From Streptomyces monashensis (GTDB taxonomy: Bacteria; Actinomycetota; Actinomycetes; Streptomycetales; Streptomycetaceae), in assembly GCF_001866665.1 (NCBI RefSeq), contig NZ_MLYO01000065.1, positions 1 through 64,000 on the forward strand: a DNA stretch of 64,000 nt. The letters are read 5' to 3'. A program made the translations under genes and the position numbers. This document shows, piece after piece, positions 9,225 to 16,925 of the stretch (its first letter is position 1; each line of letters begins with the position of its first letter). The notes under the pieces are model-generated. The model was not told the DNA's origin, made no database searches, and was given only the letters and a program-made list of their open reading frames with translations.

Positions 9225-9602
9225 ATCGAGGCACGACCGACCCTCTGCGGTGCGAAGCCGGACGGCTCCTGGCCCGGCGTCGGGCTCCTGACCCACCCGG
9301 AAACCAGTCGCCGCCGTCGGCCGACAACTCCTCAAGAAGACCGTCCTGACACGCGACGCGCAGGCAACTGTCCCGCCCGCGACCGTGGGCGCGGCCTGGG
9401 CGGTCGGTGTGGTCTCTCCGAGGTCTGCCTGCCGGCCAAGGACGATCTCCGGGACAACCCCGTCACGGACTGCCGCCGACTGCGTCATTCCGTGACGGGG
9501 GGTGACGAAGACGGTATGGCCGGCGGTCAGCTCGCTCAGTCACTCCGACATGGCCGACGCATCCTCGGGGTGCCCAGCCGCCGCCCGGCGTCCGCAGCTG
9601 TC
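9225..9602. other. Gene-free interval with a strong stem-loop
   Basis: No supported gene. It contains a perfect 11-bp inverted repeat, CCCCGTCACGG at 9458-9468 and CCGTGACGGGG at 9490-9500, with a 21-nt loop. This lies about 100 nt beyond the end of the broken hydrogenase large-subunit gene and could terminate its transcript. No T-tract follows. Confidence 0.4.
9458..9500 (-). terminator. 11-bp stem-loop downstream of hydrogenase remnant
   Basis: The arms 9458-9468 and 9490-9500 pair perfectly. Position suggests a factor-independent or structural terminator for leftward transcription; lack of a T-run keeps confidence modest. Confidence 0.4.
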
Positions 9603-10969
9603 TCAGCTTCGCTCGACGCTGAGTTTCAGGAAATGGGTGGAGCAGGAGATGCACGGGTCGTGGTTGCGGATCGTTCTCTCGCACAGGGCGGTCAGCTCGG
9701 CCTCTGTGGGTTCACCACTGTCGAGGCGTTCCTGGACCATGCGGCGCAGGTCCTCCTCGATGGCGCCCTGGTTCTGCGCGGTGGGAGGGACGAGGCTCGC
9801 GTCGGTGAGCGTGCCGTCGGCGTCGATGGTGTAGCGGTGGTACGACAGCCCGCGGGACGACTCGGTGGCCCCATGGCCAGTGGCGGCGCGAGGCGGCACG
9901 TCGACGTGCGGGTGTGGCGGCGGCTCGTAGCCATCGTGATGCGCAGAGCCTCGTCGACCGCGTAGAGCGCCTCGACGGCTCGGACGATGATGCTGCGGAA
10001 CGGGTTGCGGCACACCACGCCCTGGCGCGGGTCGCCGAGCCCGGCATCCTGGTCCGCCTGCACTGCGATTGTCGAGAGCCGACCTCCGCTGATCGCATAG
10101 CGTGCGAGCGAGCCGGTCAGATGGCGGCGTCCATCCAGCAGTGAGCGGAGTGCGGTTGAATACGGCACCTGGGTCTCCGCCACGTGCTCACCGAAGTCAC
10201 GCACGTCGAAGGTGCGGGTGGGCAGCGCCCGGTCGTGGTCGGCGGGCACCCCGGCCGCGCTTGAGGCGGTCATCGCGGTCGGAGTGCCCGATTCGATGGC
10301 GTAGGTGCCGGGTTCGGCGAGGGCCAGCAGTTCGTTGTCGCATCCGGCGTCGGGGAAATCGAAGCCGGCAACCCAGCGCACGGTGCGCTCGGCGTCGTCG
10401 CGGGCCCGGCGCAGTCGCTCGGCGAGAGGGCGCAGTTCACTGACGGCCGGGACGCGGTGGAAGCCGCCATGGCGGACGTTGACGGGGTGGATCGCCCGGC
10501 CGCCGAGGAGTTCGAGAATCGCGTTCCCGGCCTGTTTCAGGCGCAGGCCGCGTTCGATGTCCGCACGCCGGGTGCGCGCCAGGTCGATCGCGCTGTCCGC
10601 GCCGAGGAAGTCGGGCGCGTGCAGCAGATAGATGTGCAGGGTCTGGCTCTCGATCCACTCGTCGCAGTACAGCAGTCGGCGCAGTGGGGCCAGTTGGCCG
10701 TCTACGACGACTCCGCAGGCGTCCTCGACGGCACGGCAGGCGCTCGTCTGGTAGGCGACCGGGCAGATCCCGCACACCCGCGCGGTGATGTCGGGCGGTT
10801 CGGTGTACGAGCATCCGCACAGGAACGCCTTGAAGAAACGCGGGGGTTCGTAGATCTGCAGCCGGGCCTGGTCGACCTCGCCGTCGCGCAGGCTCAGGTG
10901 CAGGGCTCCTTCACCTTCGACGCGGGTGAGGGAGCCGATGCGCAACACCTTGGACCGACGGTGTGTCAC
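9603..10969 (-). pseudogene. [NiFe]-hydrogenase large subunit, single frameshift (second copy)
   Basis: The GTG at 10969 follows AAGGAACTGGGCGA. The protein parallels the intact large subunit at 44443-45789 throughout: SLTRVEGEGALHL, the N-terminal nickel ligand motif RVCGICPVAYQTSACRAVED, and LLYCDEWIESQTLHIYLLHAPDFLG. Near 9937 one base is missing (ATC-A-C instead of ATC-ATC in the I-I-D-G-Y-E segment). The next frame completes DGYEPPPHPHVDVPPR, YHRYTIDADGTLTDASLVPPTAQNQ and the C-terminal nickel motif DPCISCSTHFL. All metal ligands survive, so the lesion is either recent decay or a sequencing error. It starts inside the end of the small-subunit remnant (GTGA overlap). It lacks the reductase genes and protease found at the intact locus. 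Confidence 0.85.
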
Positions 10970-11700
10970 TCGCCCAGTTCCTTCCGTGAGGCGGCGTCGA
11001 ACTCGGGGCGGCGGTGTTGAAGGTGCGTAGCACCCGCACCACGTCGAGGGTGTCCATACCGTCACGGCGCAAAAGCGGGACGAAGGCGCGGAAGTTGGTG
11101 GAGTCGGACGGGCCGAAGCAGCCGTAGCAGCCGCGCGCGTACGCGGGGCACAGCGCGCCGCAGCCGGCGTGGGTGACCGGACCGAGGCAGGGTGTGCCGT
11201 GGGCGACGGTCACACACAATGCCACGCCGTTTGCACTCGAAGCAGACGCTGTGCGCCGGGACGTCCGGGGTGCGGCCGGAGAGGTAGGCGGTGATGACCT
11301 CGATCAACTGGCCGCGGTCGATCGGGCAGCCCCGCAGTTCGAAGTCGGCGGGGACGTGGGCGCTGATCGGGGTGGAGGTGGCCAGCGTCCGGATGTAGTC
11401 GGGCCTGGCATAGACGAAGGCGCGGAACTCGGCCACGTCGGCGTAATTGCGCAGCGCCTGGACACCGCCGGCGGTCGCGCAGGCACCGATGGTCACCAGC
11501 CGGAGCGAGACCTCGCGGATGTACCGGATGCGCTCGATGTCCTGCCCGGTGGTGACCGATCCCTCGACCAGCGACAGGTCGTACGGTCCGGACCCGAGGG
11601 CGCTCGATGCCTCCTCCTCCTGGCCGCGACCGGCGCCCGGCTCCTTGTCGACGAGGGCTCGGAGACACTTGCACCTACCTCCTGACCGGGCCGCTTGAAC
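10966..11700 (-). pseudogene. [NiFe]-hydrogenase small subunit, N-terminally deleted and frameshifted
   Basis: Recognisable from YDLSLVEGSVTTGQDIERIRYIREVSLRLVTIGACATAGGVQALRNYADV through AHSVCFECKRRG. A frameshift near 11222 follows. The next frame reads VTVAHGTPCLGPVTHAGCGALCPAYARGCYGCFGP, and a one-base loss near 11010 separates it from the natural end FDAASRKELGE, whose TGA overlaps the large-subunit GTG. Compared with the intact copy at 45815-46663, the N-terminus with the first Fe-S ligands (ASCDGCQLTLLDCEDELL) is missing, replaced by unrelated sequence next to 11700. Clearly dead. Confidence 0.82.
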
Positions 11701-11763
11701 GCAGGCCCCGTCCTTGATGACTCATAGGTAGCGGCTTGAGCTGACGGCCGTGCAAGCCGCACA

Positions 11764-12060
11764 GTGCGAGGAGTTCGCGAAATGACGCGCCGCGGTGCAA
11801 GCAACTGGCCGACGCCGGCCCGGCAGGGTGTGGTGCTGGTGCGCCCGGAGAATCCACGTGCATTGACGCAGACGCGGAAGGCTGTCGGACGGGCGTGCGC
11901 CGAAAGGCACTTCGGCGCGTCCGTGCACGGCACTGGCACGGTTCTGGACGTAGCGGTGGTGGAGGGCGCCCGGTCGTACGTCGCGGGTGAGCAGACCGCG
12001 CTCCAGCGTGGGCTGTGGGGTCCGCCGACGGCGGTGAACAACGTCGGGAGCCTGGCGGCG
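11764..12060 (+). pseudogene. NuoF-like (NADH dehydrogenase FMN/Fe-S domain) fragment
   Basis: The reading frame contains ALTQTRKAVGRACAERHFGAS, VVEGARSYVAGEQTAL and GLWGPPTAVNNVGSLAA. These resemble the Y-V-x-G-E-E-T-A-L and G-x-P-T-x-V-N-N-V-E-T-L motifs of NuoF-type proteins, with an internal deletion between them. There is no intact start or C-terminus, and the frame runs into the P-type ATPase remnant. Assignment rests on two short motifs only. Confidence 0.4.
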
Positions 12061-12194
12061 TCCCGTGAATCGTCTCCCGAGGCGGTGAGGCGTACGCCCG
12101 GCGCGGAGCTCGCGGCGAGACCGGGACGAAGCTGGTCTGCCTGTCGGGACGGTTGGCCCGGCCGGACGCGTACGAGGTCGAGCTGGGTACCGAC

Positions 12195-13743
12195 TGCTGC
12201 GAATCGTCACGCCGTCCCACCGGCGGTGGGCTGGGTGGTCGCCGCACTCCGCCAGGGCCGTGCGGGCGTCGGCCTGATCGCGGTTCTCGCTCTCTGCGGC
12301 ACCCTTGCCGTCCACGAGTACCTGGCCGGGGCGCTGATCGCGCTGATGCCGGCCTCTGGTCGCACCCTGGAAGCGACAACCCGGCGGCGGGCCTCGCACG
12401 ATCTGCGCGCGCTGCTGGAGCACGCGCCCCGCGCGGCCCGCCGTCGGACAGCGGCCGGTGTCGCCACGCTTCCGCTTGCCGATGTCGTCGAAGGTGACCT
12501 GCTCGTCGTGGGTCCGCGTGAGGTCGTGCCGGTCGGCGGACGGGTGGAGGGCGCCGTGGCCACCCTCGATGAGGCCGTACTTCACCGGCGAGTCCCCGAG
12601 CGTGGAACGGGTGGCGGGCGACACCTTACGCAGCGGGGTAGTCAACGCGGGCGCCGCCTTCGAACTGCGGGCCACGGCAGCCGAGCGGGACAGCACGTAC
12701 GCCGGAATCGTGCGGCCGGCCAGGCAGGCCGGTACCGAATCCGCCCCTGTGGTGCGGCTGGCCGACCGTTGCGAGACCTGGTTCCTTGCGCTCACCTCGG
12801 CGGTGGCGGGACTGGCCTGGCTGCTCAGTGGCTCGGCGGTGCGGGCGGCCAAGGTACTGGTGGTCACCACTCCGTGTCCGCTGCTGCCGGCCGCTGCGGT
12901 GGCCATCGTCTCCGGGATCTCCCGCGCCTCGCGCCTGGGAGTCATCGTGCGCGACGGTGGCGCGCTGGAGAACCTGGGCCGGGCCCGCACTCTGCTGCTC
13001 GGCCCGGCACCCTCACCCGCGGGCGGCCTCGCGTCCTCGTCGTGGCCGCCGCACCCGGGTGGCAGCCGGCGGAGGTGCTGAGGCTGGCCGCATCGCCGGA
13101 CCAGTACCCGCCCCATGTCCTGGCCGAGGCGATCGTCGGTGCCGCGCGTGAACGGAGGCTGGACCTGTCGGTCCCGTCCGATGTGACCGAGGTCCCCGGC
13201 CGGGGCCTCGGTCACCGTGGCCGCCACGACGCGTCCGGCGCCCCTCCGGCCTGGACGCTCGCGGCGGACAACCAGGCGCTTCTCGACGGTGCTGCCGTGG
13301 CCTGGGTGACCGTCGACAGCTGTCCTGCGGGTGCTGTGCTCCTCCTGGACCCCGTGCGCCCCGACACCCCGCGTACCCTGCGCGCCGCGGGCATCGAGCG
13401 GCTGCTGACGCTGACAGACGACCGCGCGGAGCAGGCCCGCGAGGTGGGCGCCGTCCTCGGTCCGGACGACGTCCGCGCCGGCCTCGACCCGACCGACAAG
13501 GTCGCCGTCGTCCAGGCCGAACGCGAGCGCGCGGTCACCGCCATGGTGGGCGACGGCGTGAACGACGGCTCCGCGCCGGCCGCCGCCGACGTCGGTGTGG
13601 CGATGGGTACGCACGGCTCCACCGCCTCTTCGGCAGCCGCAGACATCGTGCTGACCACCGATCGTGTGGCCCGGCTCGCCGACGCCGTCCTCATCGCCTC
13701 ACGGGCCCGGCGGATCGCCGTACAGAGCGCCCTGGGCGGGTCG
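12195..13743 (+). pseudogene. P1B-type metal ATPase, multiply frameshifted and truncated
   Basis: Runs parallel to the better-preserved ATPase at 49139-51465. Segments in order are AVGWVVAALRQGRAGVGLIAVLALCGTLAVHEYLAGALIALMPASGRTLEA; after a shift near 12580, GESPSVERVAGDTLRSGVVNAG and VVTTPCPLLPAAAVAIVSGISRASRLG; and after another near 13010, MVGDGVNDGSAPAAADVGVAMG. The phosphorylation motif DKTGT is destroyed (the sequence reads LLLGPAPSP there), and the gene stops at IAVQSALGGS, before the last helices and the hemerythrin-like domain of the other copy. At 13743 it joins a metallo-beta-lactamase fragment on the opposite strand. Non-functional. Confidence 0.85.
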
Positions 13744-13744
13744 G

Positions 13745-13898
13745 TGGTCACGACCCGGCGGCGGAAGCCGTCACGGGCCAGTCGGCGCAGGTAGCCGCAG
13801 TGGTCGAGGTGCGCGTGGGCGAGCACCAACAGGCGACCAGGGTGCTGGCGGGGCCGTACGGACCGGCCGTGTGCATAGGCAGCACGCTCAGTCGTCAT
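13745..13898 (-). pseudogene. Metallo-beta-lactamase-fold hydrolase, N-terminal fragment
   Basis: The ATG at 13898 follows GAGGAGCGCGACAAC. After an arginine-rich start comes VLAHAHLDHCGYLRRLARDGFRRRVVTT, the HxHxDH zinc motif of MBL-fold RNases and hydrolases (CPSF/YSH1-like group). Similarity ends where the P-type ATPase remnant begins. The intact start and ribosome site suggest a real gene cut by recombination. Confidence 0.55.
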
Positions 13899-14212
13899 GT
13901 TGTCGCGCTCCTCGTGTTCATCGTGGTATTGAGGCCGATCGGCGCTGGTGGGTCGGCGGCGCCGGTGGTGTGCTGGTAGTGGCGGGAAGGACTTGTTGGG
14001 ATGCGGAGAAGCGGCCGGCAGCCGTGCACCGCGCGATCCGGACCCGCGAGAAGCGGGTGGCCCTTCCCGTCCAGCCTTGCCATGACCAGCGTGCGGGAGC
14101 AGCTGGTCCAACGTATGGGCCGAAGAACCCGAGCCGGGTCCGGGCGGCCCGTGGCGCGCGTACGCAAGGGCGCGCACGCTGGGATCAGCAGCCCATGAAG
14201 GGAGCCGGTGCG
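13899..14212. other. Intergenic region upstream of the Crp-like gene
   Basis: No supported gene; only shadow ORFs. It contains the palindrome AGGCCGATCGGC near 13932-13943, close to the MBL fragment start, and the candidate operator at 14116-14130. Confidence 0.4.
14116..14130. promoter_or_regulatory. Candidate DosR/OsdR-like operator (weak)
   Basis: TGGGCCGAAGAACCC; its reverse complement GGGTTCTTCGGCCCA matches the island motif GGGACCTTCGGCCCC at 12 of 15 positions. It lies 82 nt before the Crp-like start codon. Confidence 0.4.
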
Positions 14213-14671
14213 ATGACCTCCGCGACCACCATGACCACGGCTCTTGAGCCTGCGCACCGCGAACGGCTGATGGGCCTCGCCCATGAGGTCTCCTTCCCGG
14301 CCGGTACCCGCCTGTTCGAGGAGGGCCACCGGGCCGACCGCTTCTGGATCGTGCGCACCGGCACCGTCGCCCTCGACCTGCACGTGCCCGGTCGGCGCCC
14401 CGCCGTCATCGAGACGCTCGGACACGGCGAGCTGGTGGGCTGGTCCTGGCACTTCCCTCCGCACATCTGGCACCTCGGGGCCGAGGCGATGAGCCCCGTG
14501 CGGGCCTGGGAGTTCGATGCCGAGGCGGTGCTCGCGATGTGCGCCACCGACGCCGAGTTCGGGCGGGCCGTAGCGGTGTGGGTGGGACGCGTGGTCGCTC
14601 AGCGGCTGCACGCCTCGCGTGTCCGGCTGCTCGACCTCTACGCCCCGTACGGCAGCGGAAGCCTGACGTGA
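14213..14671 (+). CDS. Crp/Fnr-type cyclic-nucleotide-binding domain protein without HTH
   Basis: A 152-residue protein consisting of one cNMP-binding beta-barrel: FPAGTRLFEEGHRADRFWIVRTGTVALDLHVPGRRPAVIETLGHGELVGWSWHFPP, then a C-terminal helix. There is no DNA-binding domain, so it is more likely a small-molecule or redox sensor, or a partner protein, than a transcription factor. It resembles the single-domain Crp-like protein that sits among OsdR-controlled genes in S. coelicolor (SCO0168, from memory). The ATG at 14213 has AAGGGAG 8 nt upstream, preferred over the ATG at 14195. It is followed after 44 nt by a CBS-BON gene, probably one transcript. The ligand is unknown. Confidence 0.8.
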   Translation: MTSATTMTTALEPAHRERLMGLAHEVSFPAGTRLFEEGHRADRFWIVRTGTVALDLHVPGRRPAVIETLGHGELVGWSWHFPPHIWHLGAEAMSPVRAWEFDAEAVLAMCATDAEFGRAVAVWVGRVVAQRLHASRVRLLDLYAPYGSGSLT

Positions 14672-14715
14672 CCGCCCGGGCGCCCGGCCCTGCCAGGGAA
14701 TTCGAGGAGAAGAGC

Positions 14716-15369
14716 ATGGACAGCAGCCCGCACCGGGTGGGCGACGTGATGACGCGCGCCGCCGTCGCGGTGGGCCGCAAGGCTCTGTTCAAGGACATCG
14801 TCGAGCGCATGGAACAGTGGCAGGTCAGCGCCCTGCCGGTGCTGGAGGGTGACGGCCGGGTGATCGGGTTGGTCTCCGAGGCCGATCTGCTGCCCAAGGA
14901 GGAGTTCCGGGACAGCGATCCGGACCGGTTCACCCAGCTGCGCCGGCTGCCCGACCTCGCCAAGGCCGGGGCGGTCTGCGCCGAGGAGCTGATGAGCACG
15001 CCGGCCGTCACCGTCCACGCGGACGCGAAACTCGCCGAAGCGGCCCGCATCATGGCTCTGCGGCACGTCAAACGGCTGCCCGTGGTGAGCTCCGAGGGCG
15101 TCCTCGAAGGCGTGGTCAGTCGCGGTGACCTGCTGAAGGTGTTCCTTCGCCCGGACAACGAACTCGCCGACGAGATCCGCCGTGACATCGTCGACGTCCT
15201 CTTCCCGGCGCCGATCGAGCCCATACACGTGATGGTCACCGACGGCGTCGCGACCCTGACCGGGCACGTCGGGGCTTCTGCTCAGGTCGACCTGGCCACG
15301 CGCCTGGTCCGGGGCGTGGAAGGCGTCGTGGGGGTGGACTGCCGCCTCACTGCCGCCGACGCGGTGTGA
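14716..15369 (+). CDS. CBS-BON domain protein
   Basis: 217 residues: two CBS motifs (VGDVMTRAAVAVGRKALFKDIVERM; AEELMSTPAVTVHADAKLAEAARIM with VKRLPVV) forming a Bateman module that usually binds adenine nucleotides, then a C-terminal BON domain (IHVMVTDGVATLTGHV) associated with membranes or lipids. Likely a cytosolic energy-charge sensor of unknown partner. The ATG at 14716 follows GAGGAGAAGAGC. It lies directly downstream of the Crp-like gene and is closely related to the CBS-BON proteins at 16050 and 22923. Confidence 0.85.
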   Translation: MDSSPHRVGDVMTRAAVAVGRKALFKDIVERMEQWQVSALPVLEGDGRVIGLVSEADLLPKEEFRDSDPDRFTQLRRLPDLAKAGAVCAEELMSTPAVTVHADAKLAEAARIMALRHVKRLPVVSSEGVLEGVVSRGDLLKVFLRPDNELADEIRRDIVDVLFPAPIEPIHVMVTDGVATLTGHVGASAQVDLATRLVRGVEGVVGVDCRLTAADAV

Positions 15370-15411
15370 CCCCTCAGTGGCATTTGGAGTCAGCGACAGC
15401 CGTCGTCAACG

Positions 15412-16014
15412 TCACCCCTTGCCCCCGCTCCGATTCCGCCACTCGGGGCCGATCCGCTTCCACTCCTGATCCCATTCGGCCAGGCGGCGCACGAGGAGCC
15501 GTTCACGGATCAGCCGGCCTCCGGCCCAGACCGTCGCACCGGCCAGCGGTGCCACGAGGGCACCGGTCAGAACCACCTCCAGGGTCGCCTCCGCGCCGCT
15601 GGGCGGCGGAGAGACGATCCGGCCGGCGCGGTCCGCCCACACGATGACCCTGCTGCCCGCAGGAGCGCCCGGAAAGACCTTCGCGAGCCCCGTGTGCACC
15701 GAGCCGTCCGTGTCCGTCCAGCGCACGATGGCCCAGACCTGGCTGGTGTCGTTGCCGGAACCCCCGGGCGGGGTCTTCGCCGCCTCGTCGGTGAGCACGG
15801 CGGACATCGAGTGCACCTGATCCCGCCGCGCGGCGAACGCCGAGTCCATGGCCTGCGCCGCCACGACGCCCGCGAGGACTCCGCCGAGGAAGGCGACGGC
15901 CCAGATGAGCAGCACGATCCAGGCCTCGACGACATCGCTGTGGCGCCTGATCGGGTTGCGCCGCCAGCGCCACAGCCGCACCCCGGTCACGGTCGTGGGA
16001 GGAGTCCCGGTCAT
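15412..16014 (-). CDS. Rv1733c-like two-helix membrane protein
   Basis: A 200-residue membrane protein. The N-terminal RLWRWRRNPIRRHSDVVEAW precedes a first helix (IVLLIWAVAFLGGVLAGVVAA). A ~100-residue extracytoplasmic domain (WAIVRWTDTDGSVHTGLAKVFPGAPAGSRVIVWAD) is followed by a second helix (VVLTGALVAPLAGATVWAG) and a basic tail RRLAEWDQEWKRIGPEW. This is the pattern of M. tuberculosis Rv1733c, a DosR-regulon protein of unknown function. It lies 35 nt after the CBS-BON gene at 16050-16751 and is probably co-transcribed with it. A second member is at 20714. Confidence 0.8.
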   Translation of the reverse strand: MTGTPPTTVTGVRLWRWRRNPIRRHSDVVEAWIVLLIWAVAFLGGVLAGVVAAQAMDSAFAARRDQVHSMSAVLTDEAAKTPPGGSGNDTSQVWAIVRWTDTDGSVHTGLAKVFPGAPAGSRVIVWADRAGRIVSPPPSGAEATLEVVLTGALVAPLAGATVWAGGRLIRERLLVRRLAEWDQEWKRIGPEWRNRSGGKG

Positions 16015-16049
16015 CGGTACGCGCCACCTCTCGCCCGACTCCTACGGTG

Positions 16050-16751
16050 TCAGGCAGTGGTCGACCGCCGTGGATCCGGCAGGTCCGGGTCAAGATCCGG
16101 ATGGCGGGGCGGTCCGGTCAGCGCGCAGTGCACGTCCACCACACCGGCCACGGTCCGGGCGAGGTGGGTGGCGAGCGGTATCAGAGCCGTTTCGTGGATC
16201 CGGCCGGTCAGCGTGACCACACCGTCCTGTACCTCAACCCGGACGCCTTGCGCATACGTGCCAAAGAGCCGAGCGACGACCTCGCGCCGGACTTCCTCGA
16301 CGATGTCCGCGTCGTCCCGAAGGAAAATCTTCAGCAGGTCGGACCGGCTCACGATGCCCTTCAGTGTTCCGTTGCGGCCGACCACCGGGAGCCTCTTCAC
16401 CCTGCTGCGCGCCATCACGCGCGCGGCATGGGCGAGGGTGGAGTCGGGCGCGACGGTGATGGCGGGAGTGGTCATCAGCTCCGCGGCGGTGACCGCGTGC
16501 GCTTTGTGGACATCGACTGAACGCCGGACCTGCCCGTACCGGCTGAGATCGCGCTCGCTGAGCTCCTCCTTGGGCAGCAGATCGGCCTCGGAGACCACGC
16601 CGACGACACGTCCGCCGTCGTCCAGGACCGGTAGGGCACTGACCCGCCACTCCTGCATGGTCCGCACGATGTCCTTGAACGCCGCCCCGGTGCGCAGGGC
16701 GACGACCCTGCGGGTCATCACGTCGTTCACGACGGGGGGAGTGCCGGTCAT
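16050..16751 (-). CDS. CBS-BON domain protein
   Basis: 233 residues, two CBS motifs (VNDVMTRRVVALRTGAAFKDIVRTM; AAELMTTPAITVAPDSTLAHAARVM) plus BON (VRVEVQDGVVTLTGRIHET) and a short acidic/proline tail. The ATG at 16751 follows GGAGGACGCC. It is transcribed away from pyruvate phosphate dikinase, sharing a 174-nt divergent control region that holds a perfect 14-bp palindrome, and leads into the Rv1733c-like gene. Confidence 0.85.
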   Translation of the reverse strand: MTGTPPVVNDVMTRRVVALRTGAAFKDIVRTMQEWRVSALPVLDDGGRVVGVVSEADLLPKEELSERDLSRYGQVRRSVDVHKAHAVTAAELMTTPAITVAPDSTLAHAARVMARSRVKRLPVVGRNGTLKGIVSRSDLLKIFLRDDADIVEEVRREVVARLFGTYAQGVRVEVQDGVVTLTGRIHETALIPLATHLARTVAGVVDVHCALTGPPRHPDLDPDLPDPRRSTTA

Positions 16752-16820
16752 GGCGTCCTCCAGGGCTTGGCGCCGTACCACGACACCACCAGGCTGCGCC
16801 GTCGCGGCGTCCCAGCGTAT

Positions 16821-16834
16821 GGGCCGATCGGCCC
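16821..16834. promoter_or_regulatory. Candidate OsdR-like operator, perfect 14-bp palindrome
   Basis: GGGCCGATCGGCCC, fully symmetric, in the divergent region 69 nt from the CBS-BON start (16751) and 91 nt from the dikinase start (16926). It differs from the GGGACC core at the fourth base of each arm. Confidence 0.5.
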
Positions 16835-16925
16835 GCCTGACGGGACCGAGGGCACCTCCCGGGTGCCCCGCTGCCGTCCCAGGCTGGAAGGGCATCGGAT
16901 GATCGCGGAGCCGAGGAGTGGCGTC

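Noticed and set aside
9171..9488. Minus-strand ORF of 105 codons upstream of the broken USP
   Set aside because: No recognisable domain or ribosome site, and it contains the palindrome and one arm of the stem-loop; treated as non-coding.
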